In this document: piece after piece, positions 24,054-31,923 of the stretch
How the letters are laid out: every line of letters begins with the position of its first letter
How positions within the stretch are numbered: the first letter of the stretch is position 1
Assembly (NCBI GenBank): GCA_039030555.1
Contig: JBCCDY010000009.1
Coordinates: 1 to 64,000, forward strand
Direction: 5' to 3'
Origin: JBCCDY01 sp039030555
Lineage (GTDB): Bacteria > Bacteroidota > Bacteroidia > Cytophagales > Cyclobacteriaceae
Length of the DNA: 64,000 nucleotides
The notes under the pieces: generated by a model
What the model saw: the letters and a program-made list of their open reading frames with translations, nothing else
The model's database searches: none
Told to the model about the DNA's origin: nothing
Program-made: the position numbers and the translations under genes

Positions 24054-24803
24054 ATGATACTTATACAACTATCTTTTCTCATGTTGTCTTATGGCTTTTT
24101 CGATAAGCCTATGAAAACCATCACTTTTGATTCCAAAGATGGGGTTCAAATCAGTGCTGATTATTATGAATCAGATACCGAAAATGCACCTTTAATTATC
24201 TTATTTCATCAGGCTGGATGGAGCAGAGGAGAGTATCGTGAAATAGCTCCTAAGCTGGTAGCTATGGGCTTTAACTGTTTGGCAGTTGATCTACGATCAG
24301 GAAACCAGGTAAACGACGTTGAGAATAAAACATTTCGTTCAGCTAAGAGCAAAGTAAAACAGACCAGTTATTTAGATGCCTATGCTGATGTACAGGCTAG
24401 TGTAGAATATGCCATGGAATTTTTAACTGGTGGAGAGAAGGTAATTATATGGGGTAGTTCTTACTCTTCCTCTTTGGTATTAAAATATGCCGGTGAGCAT
24501 AAAAAGAATATTAAAGGTGTGCTGGCTTTTTCTCCCGGAGAGTATTTTACTTCATTGGGCAAAAGCTCTTCATTTATCCAGGAATCGGCTACAAATATCA
24601 TTTCGCCCGTCTTTATAACTTCTGCAAAGAATGAGCAAAAGTCATGGTGGAATATTTATCAATCTATCCAGGCGGAGGAAAAGAGCTATTTTTTACCAGA
24701 GACTTCCGGAAATCATGGGTCAAGAGCTTTATGGGTTCAGTTTCAGGATAATAAAGCTTATTGGGCTTCTGTCACTAAATTTTTAGAGTCTCTCAAAGCG
24801 TAG
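24054..24803 (+). CDS. Alpha/beta hydrolase, dienelactone-hydrolase-like
   Basis: A 249-residue protein with a hydrophobic N-terminus (residues 1-15) that could be a signal peptide; an inner ATG at residue 20 (24111) would give a cytosolic form. The fold markers are PLIILFHQAGWSRGEY (oxyanion region, His in place of the usual HG), the nucleophile elbow IIWGSSYSSSL with the Ser in G-S-S-Y-S, and the C-terminal base His in ETSGNHGSRAL. An acid residue is not clear. This resembles dienelactone-hydrolase-like esterases. It follows the 82-residue gene by 15 bp and precedes a promoter-bearing gap. Confidence 0.82.
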   Translation: MILIQLSFLMLSYGFFDKPMKTITFDSKDGVQISADYYESDTENAPLIILFHQAGWSRGEYREIAPKLVAMGFNCLAVDLRSGNQVNDVENKTFRSAKSKVKQTSYLDAYADVQASVEYAMEFLTGGEKVIIWGSSYSSSLVLKYAGEHKKNIKGVLAFSPGEYFTSLGKSSSFIQESATNIISPVFITSAKNEQKSWWNIYQSIQAEEKSYFLPETSGNHGSRALWVQFQDNKAYWASVTKFLESLKA

Positions 24804-24938
24804 TATTTCTAGATACGTTTAACCCTAATTTTTAAAATTCATATGCTGAAATAAGTTCAGCAAGACGGCTTCGGGTTTTAGGCTTAATTTTAATTAACCG
24901 TGATACTAAACTTGCTTCAGTATCCGTTAAAAATCAAC

Positions 24939-24970
24939 TTGACAAAATGAAAATAATCAGTTTACCTTTG
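24939..24970 (+). promoter_or_regulatory. Bacteroidota-type promoter for the TPR lipoprotein gene
   Basis: A -33 TTG at 24939-24941 and a -7 box TACCTTTG at 24963-24970 are separated by 21 nt, matching the Bacteroidota consensus TTTG-N19-21-TAnnTTTG. Transcription would begin near 24976, leaving a leader of roughly 14 nt before the ATG at 24990. Confidence 0.7.
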
Positions 24971-24989
24971 CGCGATCAATTTTAGAGCT

Positions 24990-25580
24990 ATGGCCAGAAT
25001 TTTTGCTATCGTTACCATATTATTTATCTGCTCTTGTAGAGATAAGACTTCTGACGAAGGTGATGCCTTATTTAGCCAAGGTAAATATGAGGAAGCAATA
25101 CAGGCTTACGATGAATATCTTAAACTCTACCCTACTAATGTAAAATCAGTTTATAATAGAGGAAGGGCCTATGAAGAACTTGGAGAGTATAAAAAGGCGG
25201 TCGATGATTTTAAAAAAGTAGTAGATATAGATCCTAAAAACATTCAAGGCTATCTAAGTATTGGAAAAGATTATTATCGAAAAGACGATTATCCACAGGC
25301 GGCTTTTTATTTCGATAAGGCAGTTAAAATAGATGAGACCCATGCGGAAAGCTTTTTTCTGAAAGCAAGGGCTAATCATAAATCAGGTAAAACGGATGAG
25401 GCCATGGCCGATTATTCCAATGCCATTAACCTGAACAAAAACCTAGGAGAGGCCTATTTGTATAGAGGTGCACTCAAATCTTATTTAAAAAAGAATTCTT
25501 CTGCCTGTCGGGATTTTAGAATGGCGAAAAGTTTAGAAGTTGAGGAGGCTGACAAGGCGTTGCAGCAGTATTGTAGATAA
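24990..25580 (+). CDS. TPR-repeat lipoprotein
   Basis: A 196-residue protein. The leader MARIFAIVTILFICSC ends in Cys residues at 14 and 16 that fit a lipoprotein cleavage site. The mature chain is almost entirely tetratricopeptide repeats: successive 34-residue units start at GDALFSQGKYEEAIQAYDEYL, KSVYNRGRAYEELGEYKKAVDDF, IQGYLSIGKDYYRKDDYPQAAFYF, AESFFLKARANHKSGKTDEAMADY and GEAYLYRGALKSYLKKNSSACRDF. TPR lipoproteins scaffold envelope complexes; partner unknown. It has its own promoter and is monocistronic or last in line, facing a convergent lipoprotein gene. Confidence 0.88.
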   Translation: MARIFAIVTILFICSCRDKTSDEGDALFSQGKYEEAIQAYDEYLKLYPTNVKSVYNRGRAYEELGEYKKAVDDFKKVVDIDPKNIQGYLSIGKDYYRKDDYPQAAFYFDKAVKIDETHAESFFLKARANHKSGKTDEAMADYSNAINLNKNLGEAYLYRGALKSYLKKNSSACRDFRMAKSLEVEEADKALQQYCR

Positions 25581-25641
25581 GTTTCTTAGATGTAGTTGAT
25601 CCTCTTCTTTTATAAAGAACTAGTTCGTTTCGGTAAATCCA

Positions 25642-26535
25642 TTATAACTTCCTGGCGTAGTACAATCTGTGAAGATCATTCTCTTTTCTGTGGAAGTAAA
25701 CCCCTGAACCATCCGGAGTATAAGTAGTAGCTTCCACAAATCCAGTAAAGTTTTCAATGCGCTGAACGTTTGCAAAAGTCTCGTTTACGTTCGTTCGAGT
25801 TGCAACATAGATCTTGGGCTCAGTATTTATTCCAAGGGGTGATTCCGCTCTGGTAAAACTGATTTCCAGCTCGTTTTTGGTAATCGCAGCGGCATACTCC
25901 AAATCTTCCGTATTGATGTTCTGCATAATAATTTCCGATTCCTCTAAACGGGAAAATTGCCCATCTCTTTTTATGGCGATCACGAAGTTTGATTCATAGG
26001 GTCCTCCATTCTGGTCGAATCTTCCGTCGACGAAATATAGAGTCTCTCCATCATTTGATATTTCGAGATCAAAATTAACCTGACCAAACATGTTCCTGGA
26101 GATGTTTTCTACCAACTCAGGGTTTTCAATCCTTCCATCCGAAAACTTCCCTTGATAAATGGTCGAAAGGGTTTCTTCAAAAGTTCCTGTATAAACGTAA
26201 TAGAATTGATTGTTTTCATCCATCGATGGGACACCTTCAAGGTCAGGAGTATTTATATTTTCCAATTCTCCTTCATATCGAAAAAGTGTATCGTTGATCT
26301 TTGTACACCAATGTAGATTGGTATTTACATTGGGGGTATTGAGGTTATTGAAGAACAATATGCTACCATCACGAGATAAAAAAGACTCCATGATGTGTGA
26401 ATCATATCCCTCAACAGTTACAAGTCTTGGGTCTTCAAACTCAACCCTGTTTAAACTTTCGAGATTGTTTTCGGCTTCATCGCATGAAATATAGGCCAAA
26501 CACACTAACCAAAATATACTCTTTAACAGATGCAT
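25642..26535 (-). CDS. Lipoprotein with TolB/PD40-like beta-propeller repeats
   Basis: A 297-residue protein from ATG 26535 (the longer frame begins with TTG at 26559). The leader ends with LAYISC, so a lipid-modified Cys is likely. Repeated blade motifs of the D-G-x-x-L-[YF]-F type are seen (SRDGSILFFNN, SNDGETLYFVDG, TPDGSGVYFHRK), typical of PD40/WD40-like propellers in Bacteroidota surface or periplasmic proteins. The binding target is not known. It lies 24 bp downstream of the membrane glycosyltransferase-like gene and may share its transcript. Confidence 0.78.
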   Translation of the reverse strand: MHLLKSIFWLVCLAYISCDEAENNLESLNRVEFEDPRLVTVEGYDSHIMESFLSRDGSILFFNNLNTPNVNTNLHWCTKINDTLFRYEGELENINTPDLEGVPSMDENNQFYYVYTGTFEETLSTIYQGKFSDGRIENPELVENISRNMFGQVNFDLEISNDGETLYFVDGRFDQNGGPYESNFVIAIKRDGQFSRLEESEIIMQNINTEDLEYAAAITKNELEISFTRAESPLGINTEPKIYVATRTNVNETFANVQRIENFTGFVEATTYTPDGSGVYFHRKENDLHRLYYARKL

Positions 26536-26559
26536 ATTATTTATTTGCTTAGACAGCAA

Positions 26560-27621
26560 TCATCTTGGAAAGGTTTCATCTTTTAGCAAATCTTTTTGAA
26601 GGTAAGCTGAAATTCCATTTGCGGCCAGAATAAATATTAATGGAAGTATAGGCAGCAGAAACCGGCCATCCCAATTTTCACTGGTGAAAGAAACAATTAG
26701 AAGTTGAAACATGATGAAAGAAATTAACAGGGTTTTCAAGCTTCCATTTTTCATGAACAAATAGCCTTTAAGTGCTAAAAAATAAAGAGGGTAGAGGAAT
26801 GCACCTATAAAAATGTTATGCATTAAAGAATAATAGGGTTTGATGTGTCCTAAAAAAAGTAATCCTTTAACTAAAGAGATTTTAAAAAAGTAAAGTGGGT
26901 TATAGAGTATAAATAGCATTAGTCTCATTAAAGGCTGTTTATTCTTTTCTGGGATATGTAAAAACTCAGGTTTTTCGATAATCAGTTTAATTTTTGGATA
27001 GATGATTTCAGCAGCCTGATAACTGTTTATGAATGAATCGATGAAGTCTTTCAGAATGTAGTTGAGGGAGATTAAAAGTAATCCTATGGAGAGCATTGAG
27101 ACTTCTATTTTTTGTTTCGAACTAAAGCTATTAGCTCTTAAGTTTTCACTCAATTCATATAAGATTACAGAAAAGAGCAACCCTAATCCCGTGGGTCTCA
27201 GAAAACTCGTAAACAAAATTAAAACATAGGCTCCTGCTTTACTGCTTGGCTTTTTCGATTGAGTTAAAGCATAAATGGAAATCACAACCATGTGTGAGAA
27301 GAGTGCATCTGTATAAACGATTAGGTTCCATTGCTGAAATTTGAACCATAAAATATAAAGAAGTGGAGCTGATAGAGCGATAAAACTATTTTCTGTGAGT
27401 TTCCGGGCCAACTGGTAGGTACAAAATATGGCTATAACGGCCGCGATAAAATGGATGTAGATAACAACATCAGGAGTAAAACCGATAAAAGTTATTACAG
27501 CCAGGACGGCCATATAAGAGATATAAAATAATTCTCTTCCTTTAGGGAATTCACCCTTCAACAAGACTTCAGCTCCTGAAATGTATAATTCTGAGTCTAC
27601 GGATGTTCTCATTCTAAACAC
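26560..27621 (-). CDS. Multi-pass membrane protein, GT39/ArnT-like glycosyltransferase
   Basis: A protein of at least 353 residues with about nine hydrophobic helices and the early periplasmic-loop motif SVDSELYISGAEVLLKGEFP, similar in position to the D-E/D-D loop of lipid-sugar-dependent GT-C enzymes. The YTDALFSH and RPTGLGLLF loops also fit. The frame stays open upstream of the GTG at 27621 for 32 codons and encodes a convincing first helix (NQNIALLLLIFLWAVLQFI), yet no ATG, GTG or TTG is in frame there. An ATG at 27721 lies one frame off. A single-base indel near 27710-27716 would restore it. So the true start is unsettled. Confidence 0.7.
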   Translation of the reverse strand: MFRMRTSVDSELYISGAEVLLKGEFPKGRELFYISYMAVLAVITFIGFTPDVVIYIHFIAAVIAIFCTYQLARKLTENSFIALSAPLLYILWFKFQQWNLIVYTDALFSHMVVISIYALTQSKKPSSKAGAYVLILFTSFLRPTGLGLLFSVILYELSENLRANSFSSKQKIEVSMLSIGLLLISLNYILKDFIDSFINSYQAAEIIYPKIKLIIEKPEFLHIPEKNKQPLMRLMLFILYNPLYFFKISLVKGLLFLGHIKPYYSLMHNIFIGAFLYPLYFLALKGYLFMKNGSLKTLLISFIMFQLLIVSFTSENWDGRFLLPILPLIFILAANGISAYLQKDLLKDETFPR

Positions 27622-27799
27622 TTCATTAGCAATGAACTGGAGAACTGCCCATAGGAAGATTAGTAGGAGGAGGGCAATATTTTGATTGTTAAGTTTTATA
27701 ATTAACCGCTTAAATAATCATCTAAGTTATGCAATGATCATGTTTTGATATTCTGTGAAAGAAATATGATTTTTCTCCTCATACTCGTTATAATCCATA

Positions 27800-28624
27800 A
27801 TGCTTCCTAACATAATATTTCAACTCTCTATTTATCTATTATTTAATTACCAAAATGATTTCTTAAAAGACCAGAAAAGATATAGTAGGGTAAGAGGTGC
27901 GATAGCTGAGAAGCAGGAGGTTATTGAGTCCAACCTCAACGATTTCAATCTGAAAATCGATAATTATCATCTTCTTATAATCGCCTACAAAGTAAGTGAT
28001 GAACTTGAATTGTACGCAAAAAGAAAAGAGGATATACAGTATATTAAAATCAAGAGCTATGATATCTGTTCTCGCTCAGGTGCTCTGGGGCCTAAGCGTA
28101 AAAAAGGAGATTTACAGGTTCCCAAAGGCTTTTATCATAATGATCGCTTTAACCCGGCAAGTCGTTTTCATCTTTCCTTGGGTCTTAACTATCTAAATCT
28201 ATCGGATAAGCGAAAAAGAAAATTCCCGGACCTTGGTGGTGATATTTTTATTCATGGAGCATGCGTGACCATAGGATGTCTACCCATGACGGATGAAAAA
28301 ACAAAGGAGATATACCTATATGCTGTTTATGCAAAGAATAATGGTCAGTGCAAGATTCCTGTTTATGTTTTTCCTTATAAGATGAACAAAGAAAATATGG
28401 ATAAATACCTGGATATGTTCAAGCAAAATCAGGAGTTGACAAACTTTTGGGGTAACCTCAAAGAGGGTTATGATCTATTCAAAAGAAACCAGAAAGAACT
28501 AAAAATTACTGTATCCCAGGAAGGTAAGTATTTATTTGAAGGAGATTTTAAACTAAGTCATCCCCATCTCACGTTCACTGATCCGAATCACTTTTTTACT
28601 TTCCTGACCTTTGATTTTTCCTAA
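27800..28624 (+). CDS. L,D-transpeptidase family protein (YkuD/ErfK)
   Basis: A 274-residue protein with a hydrophobic N-terminus (residues 5-16) for export. The catalytic motif is present as DIFIHGACVTIGCLPM (about 148-163), i.e. H-x-G followed by x-x-G-C with the nucleophile Cys. ARKRKGDLQVPKGFY-like substrate-side residues precede it. These enzymes cross-link or remodel peptidoglycan at meso-diaminopimelate, and the YafK-like group also attaches or releases proteins. The last 24 codons (28553-28624) overlap the convergent rnfB 3' end, an unusually long overlap; the natural stop may have been lost by a small indel, since other frames stop near 28554. Confidence 0.85.
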   Translation: MLPNIIFQLSIYLLFNYQNDFLKDQKRYSRVRGAIAEKQEVIESNLNDFNLKIDNYHLLIIAYKVSDELELYAKRKEDIQYIKIKSYDICSRSGALGPKRKKGDLQVPKGFYHNDRFNPASRFHLSLGLNYLNLSDKRKRKFPDLGGDIFIHGACVTIGCLPMTDEKTKEIYLYAVYAKNNGQCKIPVYVFPYKMNKENMDKYLDMFKQNQELTNFWGNLKEGYDLFKRNQKELKITVSQEGKYLFEGDFKLSHPHLTFTDPNHFFTFLTFDFS

Positions 28625-29413
28625 TTCATCATCTAACCAAACTATAGCTCCGGTCGGACATCGTTGGATGGGATTTTTGGTATTATGATTCAATGAATAA
28701 TTGATTTTGGGAAGGTTGTTTTCCATGGTAATCAAATTGCCAGCATCCATGGCGCATTTGCCACAAGCTGTACATCCTACTTCGCAGTCTTCCAGGACTT
28801 CATCGCCCGCATCTAAGCTTTTGCAGGCTACCCAAAGTTTATGGCTCATGGGTTGTAAAGTGAAAAGATCTTTCGGGCAGATCTCCACACAATCTCCACA
28901 AGCTGTACATTTTTCAGCATCCACTACTGGTAAGGAATTATTATCCATAGAAATAGCATCAAAATCGCAGACCACCTCACAATCGCCTTTGCCCAAGCAT
29001 CCCCAGAAGCAACCCTTGCCACCTCCCGATATCAGGGATGCTGCCCTGCATGTATCCAGGCCTTCATATTTCGCCCTGTTTCTGGCCACGTTTTTTCCAC
29101 CTGCACAGGCTAACCGAGCTACCTGTTTTTCTTCGGCACCTAAAGAGACTCCCAAATAATCAGCAATATCCAGTTGGGCTTCTTCGGAATTTACTGTACA
29201 CTTTCCTGGTAAGACTTCCCCTTTCACCAAAGCCTCAGCAAACGGTCTGCAGCCTGGAAAACCACAGGCTCCACAGTTCGCGTGTGGAAGTTTATCCTCC
29301 ACCTCATCAATACGTGGATCCTCATAGACATACAGCTTTTTGTTAGCCAATACGAGCATGCCTGCTAAGAGCAGTGTAAGGCTTCCAAGTGCTATGAGTG
29401 CAGTGAGGACCAT
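28553..29413 (-). CDS. rnfB: Rnf complex subunit RnfB
   Basis: A 286-residue iron-sulfur subunit, the electron entry point of the Rnf ferredoxin:NAD+ oxidoreductase. A single N-terminal membrane helix (residues 1-25) is followed by NCGACGFPGCRPFAEAL...GKC (the Fe4S domain), a Cys-rich middle (GGGKGCFWGCLGKGDCEVVC) and ferredoxin clusters CTACGDCVEICPKDL and CTACGKC...RCPTGAI. It is the last gene of the locus, separated from rnfA by three other genes, whereas Bacteroidota operons I know usually begin with rnfB. The start ATG overlaps the preceding stop by 1 bp (TAATG). Confidence 0.95.
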   Translation of the reverse strand: MVLTALIALGSLTLLLAGMLVLANKKLYVYEDPRIDEVEDKLPHANCGACGFPGCRPFAEALVKGEVLPGKCTVNSEEAQLDIADYLGVSLGAEEKQVARLACAGGKNVARNRAKYEGLDTCRAASLISGGGKGCFWGCLGKGDCEVVCDFDAISMDNNSLPVVDAEKCTACGDCVEICPKDLFTLQPMSHKLWVACKSLDAGDEVLEDCEVGCTACGKCAMDAGNLITMENNLPKINYSLNHNTKNPIQRCPTGAIVWLDDELGKIKGQESKKVIRISEREMGMT

Positions 29414-29637
29414 TAGTTAATTGAGTTTTTCCATTTATATATCGGTAAATAAAAAGATGCTTCGAAGATGTCACCCGAGTCATTTTGAATTTGTTCGAAG
29501 CGGGATTTTAAAGGGCTTATAATCTTAAGGTTCCGACTCCGAACCTTTAGAACATAATGATTATCTTCAGAATTTTCTGAAGCTCCTTCATTAACTGGTT
29601 GCTCTGGTGAAAACTTATCTAAAAACAACTTTTTCAT
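29413..29637 (-). CDS. Small unknown protein inside the Rnf locus
   Basis: A 74-residue protein from ATG 29637, 2 bp after the FNR stop; its TAA overlaps the rnfB ATG by one base, so it is translationally linked to both. The N-terminal part is acidic and Asn/Glu-rich (EQPVNEGASENSEDN), then VLKVRSRNLKIISPLKSRFEQIQ and a C-terminal EASFYLPIYKWKNS. No Cys, no membrane segment and no family I recognise. An accessory or assembly role for Rnf is possible from context only. Confidence 0.6.
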   Translation of the reverse strand: MKKLFLDKFSPEQPVNEGASENSEDNHYVLKVRSRNLKIISPLKSRFEQIQNDSGDIFEASFYLPIYKWKNSIN

Positions 29638-29639
29638 AA

Positions 29640-30497
29640 TTAATAAATAATCTCCATCCATTTCTTTCCGGCGATCAACTCAGCTTTGCGGTTGAGCCAG
29701 GCTTCCCTGGAACCAAGAATGTTAGAAAAAGCCGTATCCAAAACATCTCTGATCTTCTCGTAACCTGCCACATAAATCCGGGTGTTGACTTTATTCAACA
29801 TCTCCATAATCTCCGATGCCCGTTCTTCAATGGCTTTATCAAGGGCAATCGGATCGTTCATGTGTGGCCTCGGACTTAAAGCGTGAAAGGCTTTGAAGGT
29901 TTCCTCATCATAATAATTTGTTAGGTCACCATCATGATCGTTCAGATATAAAAGCTCTAAACCACTTCGGGCACCGTAGAACAATCGGATTTTGCCTTCC
30001 CAATCCTTCATGTTTTTATAAATATGTTTGACGAAAGCCCTGAATGGAGCTATGCCTGTTCCCATTCCGATTAAGATGAGGTCGGCTGTTTTATCCTCAG
30101 GAACAACAAATGGTAAACTATGCGGCCCGGTGATCACGATTTTATCGCCCGGCTGTCGGTTACAGAGGTAGTTCGATGCCACTCCGGGATAAAGTTCTCC
30201 ACTGAAATCATCCACATAAGAGCAGCGCTTCACCAGCATTTTCAATTGGGTAAGTCCTTCCGATTGATTTGGAATATCGGCCACACTGTACAGCCGGTGA
30301 TGACGTTTGATCCCAAATTCACCATCGGTTTCAACCAATACCCCAAAGCTCTGGTCTACTTTAGGCTTGAAGTTGCTATCGCTCACCTCGATCAGAATTT
30401 CCCTGATTTCTTCCGTTTCTTCAGGAGTAAGCCGCTTGGATTTTTTCACCGTTGCCAGGTGGGTATCCGTTGCATCTAAATCTGTTAAATATGCCAT
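29640..30497 (-). CDS. Plant-type ferredoxin-NADP+ reductase
   Basis: A 285-residue FAD enzyme moving electrons between ferredoxin and NADP(H). FAD-binding R-x-Y-S is at 68-71 (RLYSVADIP), the Gly-rich phosphate loop GASNYLC-like VASNYLC is near 106-112, the NADP pocket has GMGTGIAPFRAF (144-155), YGARSGLELLY (174-184) and YVAGYEKIRDVL (242-253). The chain ends with Tyr285, the C-terminal aromatic that stacks on FAD in plant-type FNRs. It is encoded in the middle of the Rnf locus between the Cys-rich microprotein gene (15 bp upstream) and the small unknown gene (2 bp downstream), which ties NADPH to the same ferredoxin pool. Confidence 0.9.
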   Translation of the reverse strand: MAYLTDLDATDTHLATVKKSKRLTPEETEEIREILIEVSDSNFKPKVDQSFGVLVETDGEFGIKRHHRLYSVADIPNQSEGLTQLKMLVKRCSYVDDFSGELYPGVASNYLCNRQPGDKIVITGPHSLPFVVPEDKTADLILIGMGTGIAPFRAFVKHIYKNMKDWEGKIRLFYGARSGLELLYLNDHDGDLTNYYDEETFKAFHALSPRPHMNDPIALDKAIEERASEIMEMLNKVNTRIYVAGYEKIRDVLDTAFSNILGSREAWLNRKAELIAGKKWMEIIY

Positions 30498-30512
30498 TGG
30501 TCTATGATTTAT

Positions 30513-30704
30513 TTAAGTCTTAATAATTCTTTTCTTTTTACAAATAAGCCCGCACCCGCAATTGCCGCAATTCGACCGCCCGGCCAGGACATCATCGTCC
30601 GTAATCTCATCTTTGAACATCCGCCTCCAAACGGATTGAATAATGATCCACCCTAACATCAGGGTCACTATACTGCCTATCCCTATGGTTAATGAGTGTA
30701 TCAT
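30513..30704 (-). CDS. Cys-rich single-span membrane microprotein of the Rnf locus
   Basis: A 63-residue protein whose start overlaps the rnfA stop by 4 bp (ATGA), good evidence that it is translated. Residues about 5-27 form one membrane helix; a charged stretch follows, then NCGNCGCGLICKKK, i.e. Cys-x2-Cys-x-Cys-x3-Cys, and a basic tail. The layout (one helix plus a Cys cluster) recalls NqrM, the iron-delivery factor needed to build Na+-NQR, a relative of Rnf, but the Cys spacing is different and I cannot call homology. A cluster-binding or metal-delivery role is an inference. Confidence 0.7.
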   Translation of the reverse strand: MIHSLTIGIGSIVTLMLGWIIIQSVWRRMFKDEITDDDVLAGRSNCGNCGCGLICKKKRIIKT

Positions 30705-31285
30705 TGCCTTCCTAATCCTGAAAATCCCATAAACGTCAGCGATAAAATTCCGGCAATGAACAAGGTCAAAACCGCTCCTTTAACGGCTTTTGGTATTTCT
30801 GCAAACTCCAATTGCTCTCGTAATCCTGCAATGAGGATGAGTGCCAGGGTAAATCCCGCCCCGGCCCCGAATGCGTAAACTATGCTTTGAACAAAGCCAT
30901 ATCCTTTGGAAGTCTGAAACAATGCCAATCCCAGAATGGCACAGTTCGTTGTGATCAAAGGGAGAAATATTCCCAGTGCCCTAAATAGGGTTGGGCTCAT
31001 TTTCTTGACAAACATTTCGACCAATTGTACGGTAGATGCAATGACCACAATGTAGCTGATCAATTGGAGGAAGGGTGCATTAATGATTACGAGTAAGGCA
31101 TGAATCCCGTAGGCGCACATTGAACTGATCAGCATCACGAAAGTCACAGCCGCTCCCATTTTAGTGGCCGTTCCCATTTTTCCCGAAACTCCGAGAAATG
31201 GACATATTCCTAAGAAATAGGCCAGAACAAAGTTGTTGACGAGGCTAGCGCTAATGAAAATTTGCCAAAGGGGTTCCTGGTTCAT
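30701..31285 (-). CDS. rnfA: Rnf complex subunit RnfA
   Basis: A 194-residue protein with six membrane helices, the normal length for RnfA. The conserved FLGICPFLGVSGKMGTA near residue 25 and TTNCAILGLALF near residue 110 carry the two half-membrane Cys residues (Cys28-region and Cys113-region) that hold the Fe2S2 centre shared with RnfE/NqrD/NqrE. It overlaps rnfE by 4 bp upstream and the microprotein gene by 4 bp downstream. Confidence 0.95.
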   Translation of the reverse strand: MNQEPLWQIFISASLVNNFVLAYFLGICPFLGVSGKMGTATKMGAAVTFVMLISSMCAYGIHALLVIINAPFLQLISYIVVIASTVQLVEMFVKKMSPTLFRALGIFLPLITTNCAILGLALFQTSKGYGFVQSIVYAFGAGAGFTLALILIAGLREQLEFAEIPKAVKGAVLTLFIAGILSLTFMGFSGLGRQ

Positions 31286-31923
31286 GATGCTTTTTTCTCT
31301 TTAAGTACATTGAACAAGAGTAACCAAAGTGCCAGGGTGAAAAAGCCTCCTGCCGGAAGGATCATTACTACCCAATTCTGAAACCCGGCTGGAAACAAAG
31401 CAAAGTTGAATAAACTTCCGCTTCCAAGGATCTCTCTAACTGCTCCAAGACAGAAAAGGGCAAATACAAAACCGATTCCCATACCCAAAGCATCTAGAAT
31501 TGATTTGCCAATGGTGTTTTTGGAAGCAAAAGCTTCTGCCCGGCTTAGGATCAGGCAATTCACAACGATCAAAGAGATGAAGGCTCCCAGGCTTTTATGC
31601 AGTTCAACACTAATGGCCTGAATGGCATAATCGGTGATCGTTACAAAAGTGGCGATGATCAAAATGTATGAAGCAATTCGAACCTGTTTGGGAATAAAAT
31701 TCCGAAGAAGTGAAACCAAAATGTTTGACATCAACAGCACGAAAGTGGTTGCCAGACCCATAGCCAACGCATTCTCGGCTGTATTGGAAACCGCAAGCAC
31801 CGGGCACATGCCCAATACCTGAACAAAGACAGGATTATCCTTCCACAGCCCTTTGATGAATTCATCGGTTGAAGGGCCGTCTGCCAGTGATTCAAAGAAA
31901 CCTTTTGAAGTATTTTTACTCAT
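31282..31923 (-). CDS. rnfE: Rnf complex subunit RnfE
   Basis: A 213-residue six-helix membrane protein, paralogue of RnfA. The N-terminal KGLWKDNPVFVQVLGMCPVLAVSNTAENALAMG and VNCLILSRAEAFAS are RnfE/NqrD signatures and supply the Cys pair for the membrane Fe2S2 centre made with RnfA. It overlaps rnfG by 8 bp and rnfA by 4 bp, so the subunits are translationally coupled. Confidence 0.95.
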   Translation of the reverse strand: MSKNTSKGFFESLADGPSTDEFIKGLWKDNPVFVQVLGMCPVLAVSNTAENALAMGLATTFVLLMSNILVSLLRNFIPKQVRIASYILIIATFVTITDYAIQAISVELHKSLGAFISLIVVNCLILSRAEAFASKNTIGKSILDALGMGIGFVFALFCLGAVREILGSGSLFNFALFPAGFQNWVVMILPAGGFFTLALWLLLFNVLKEKKAS

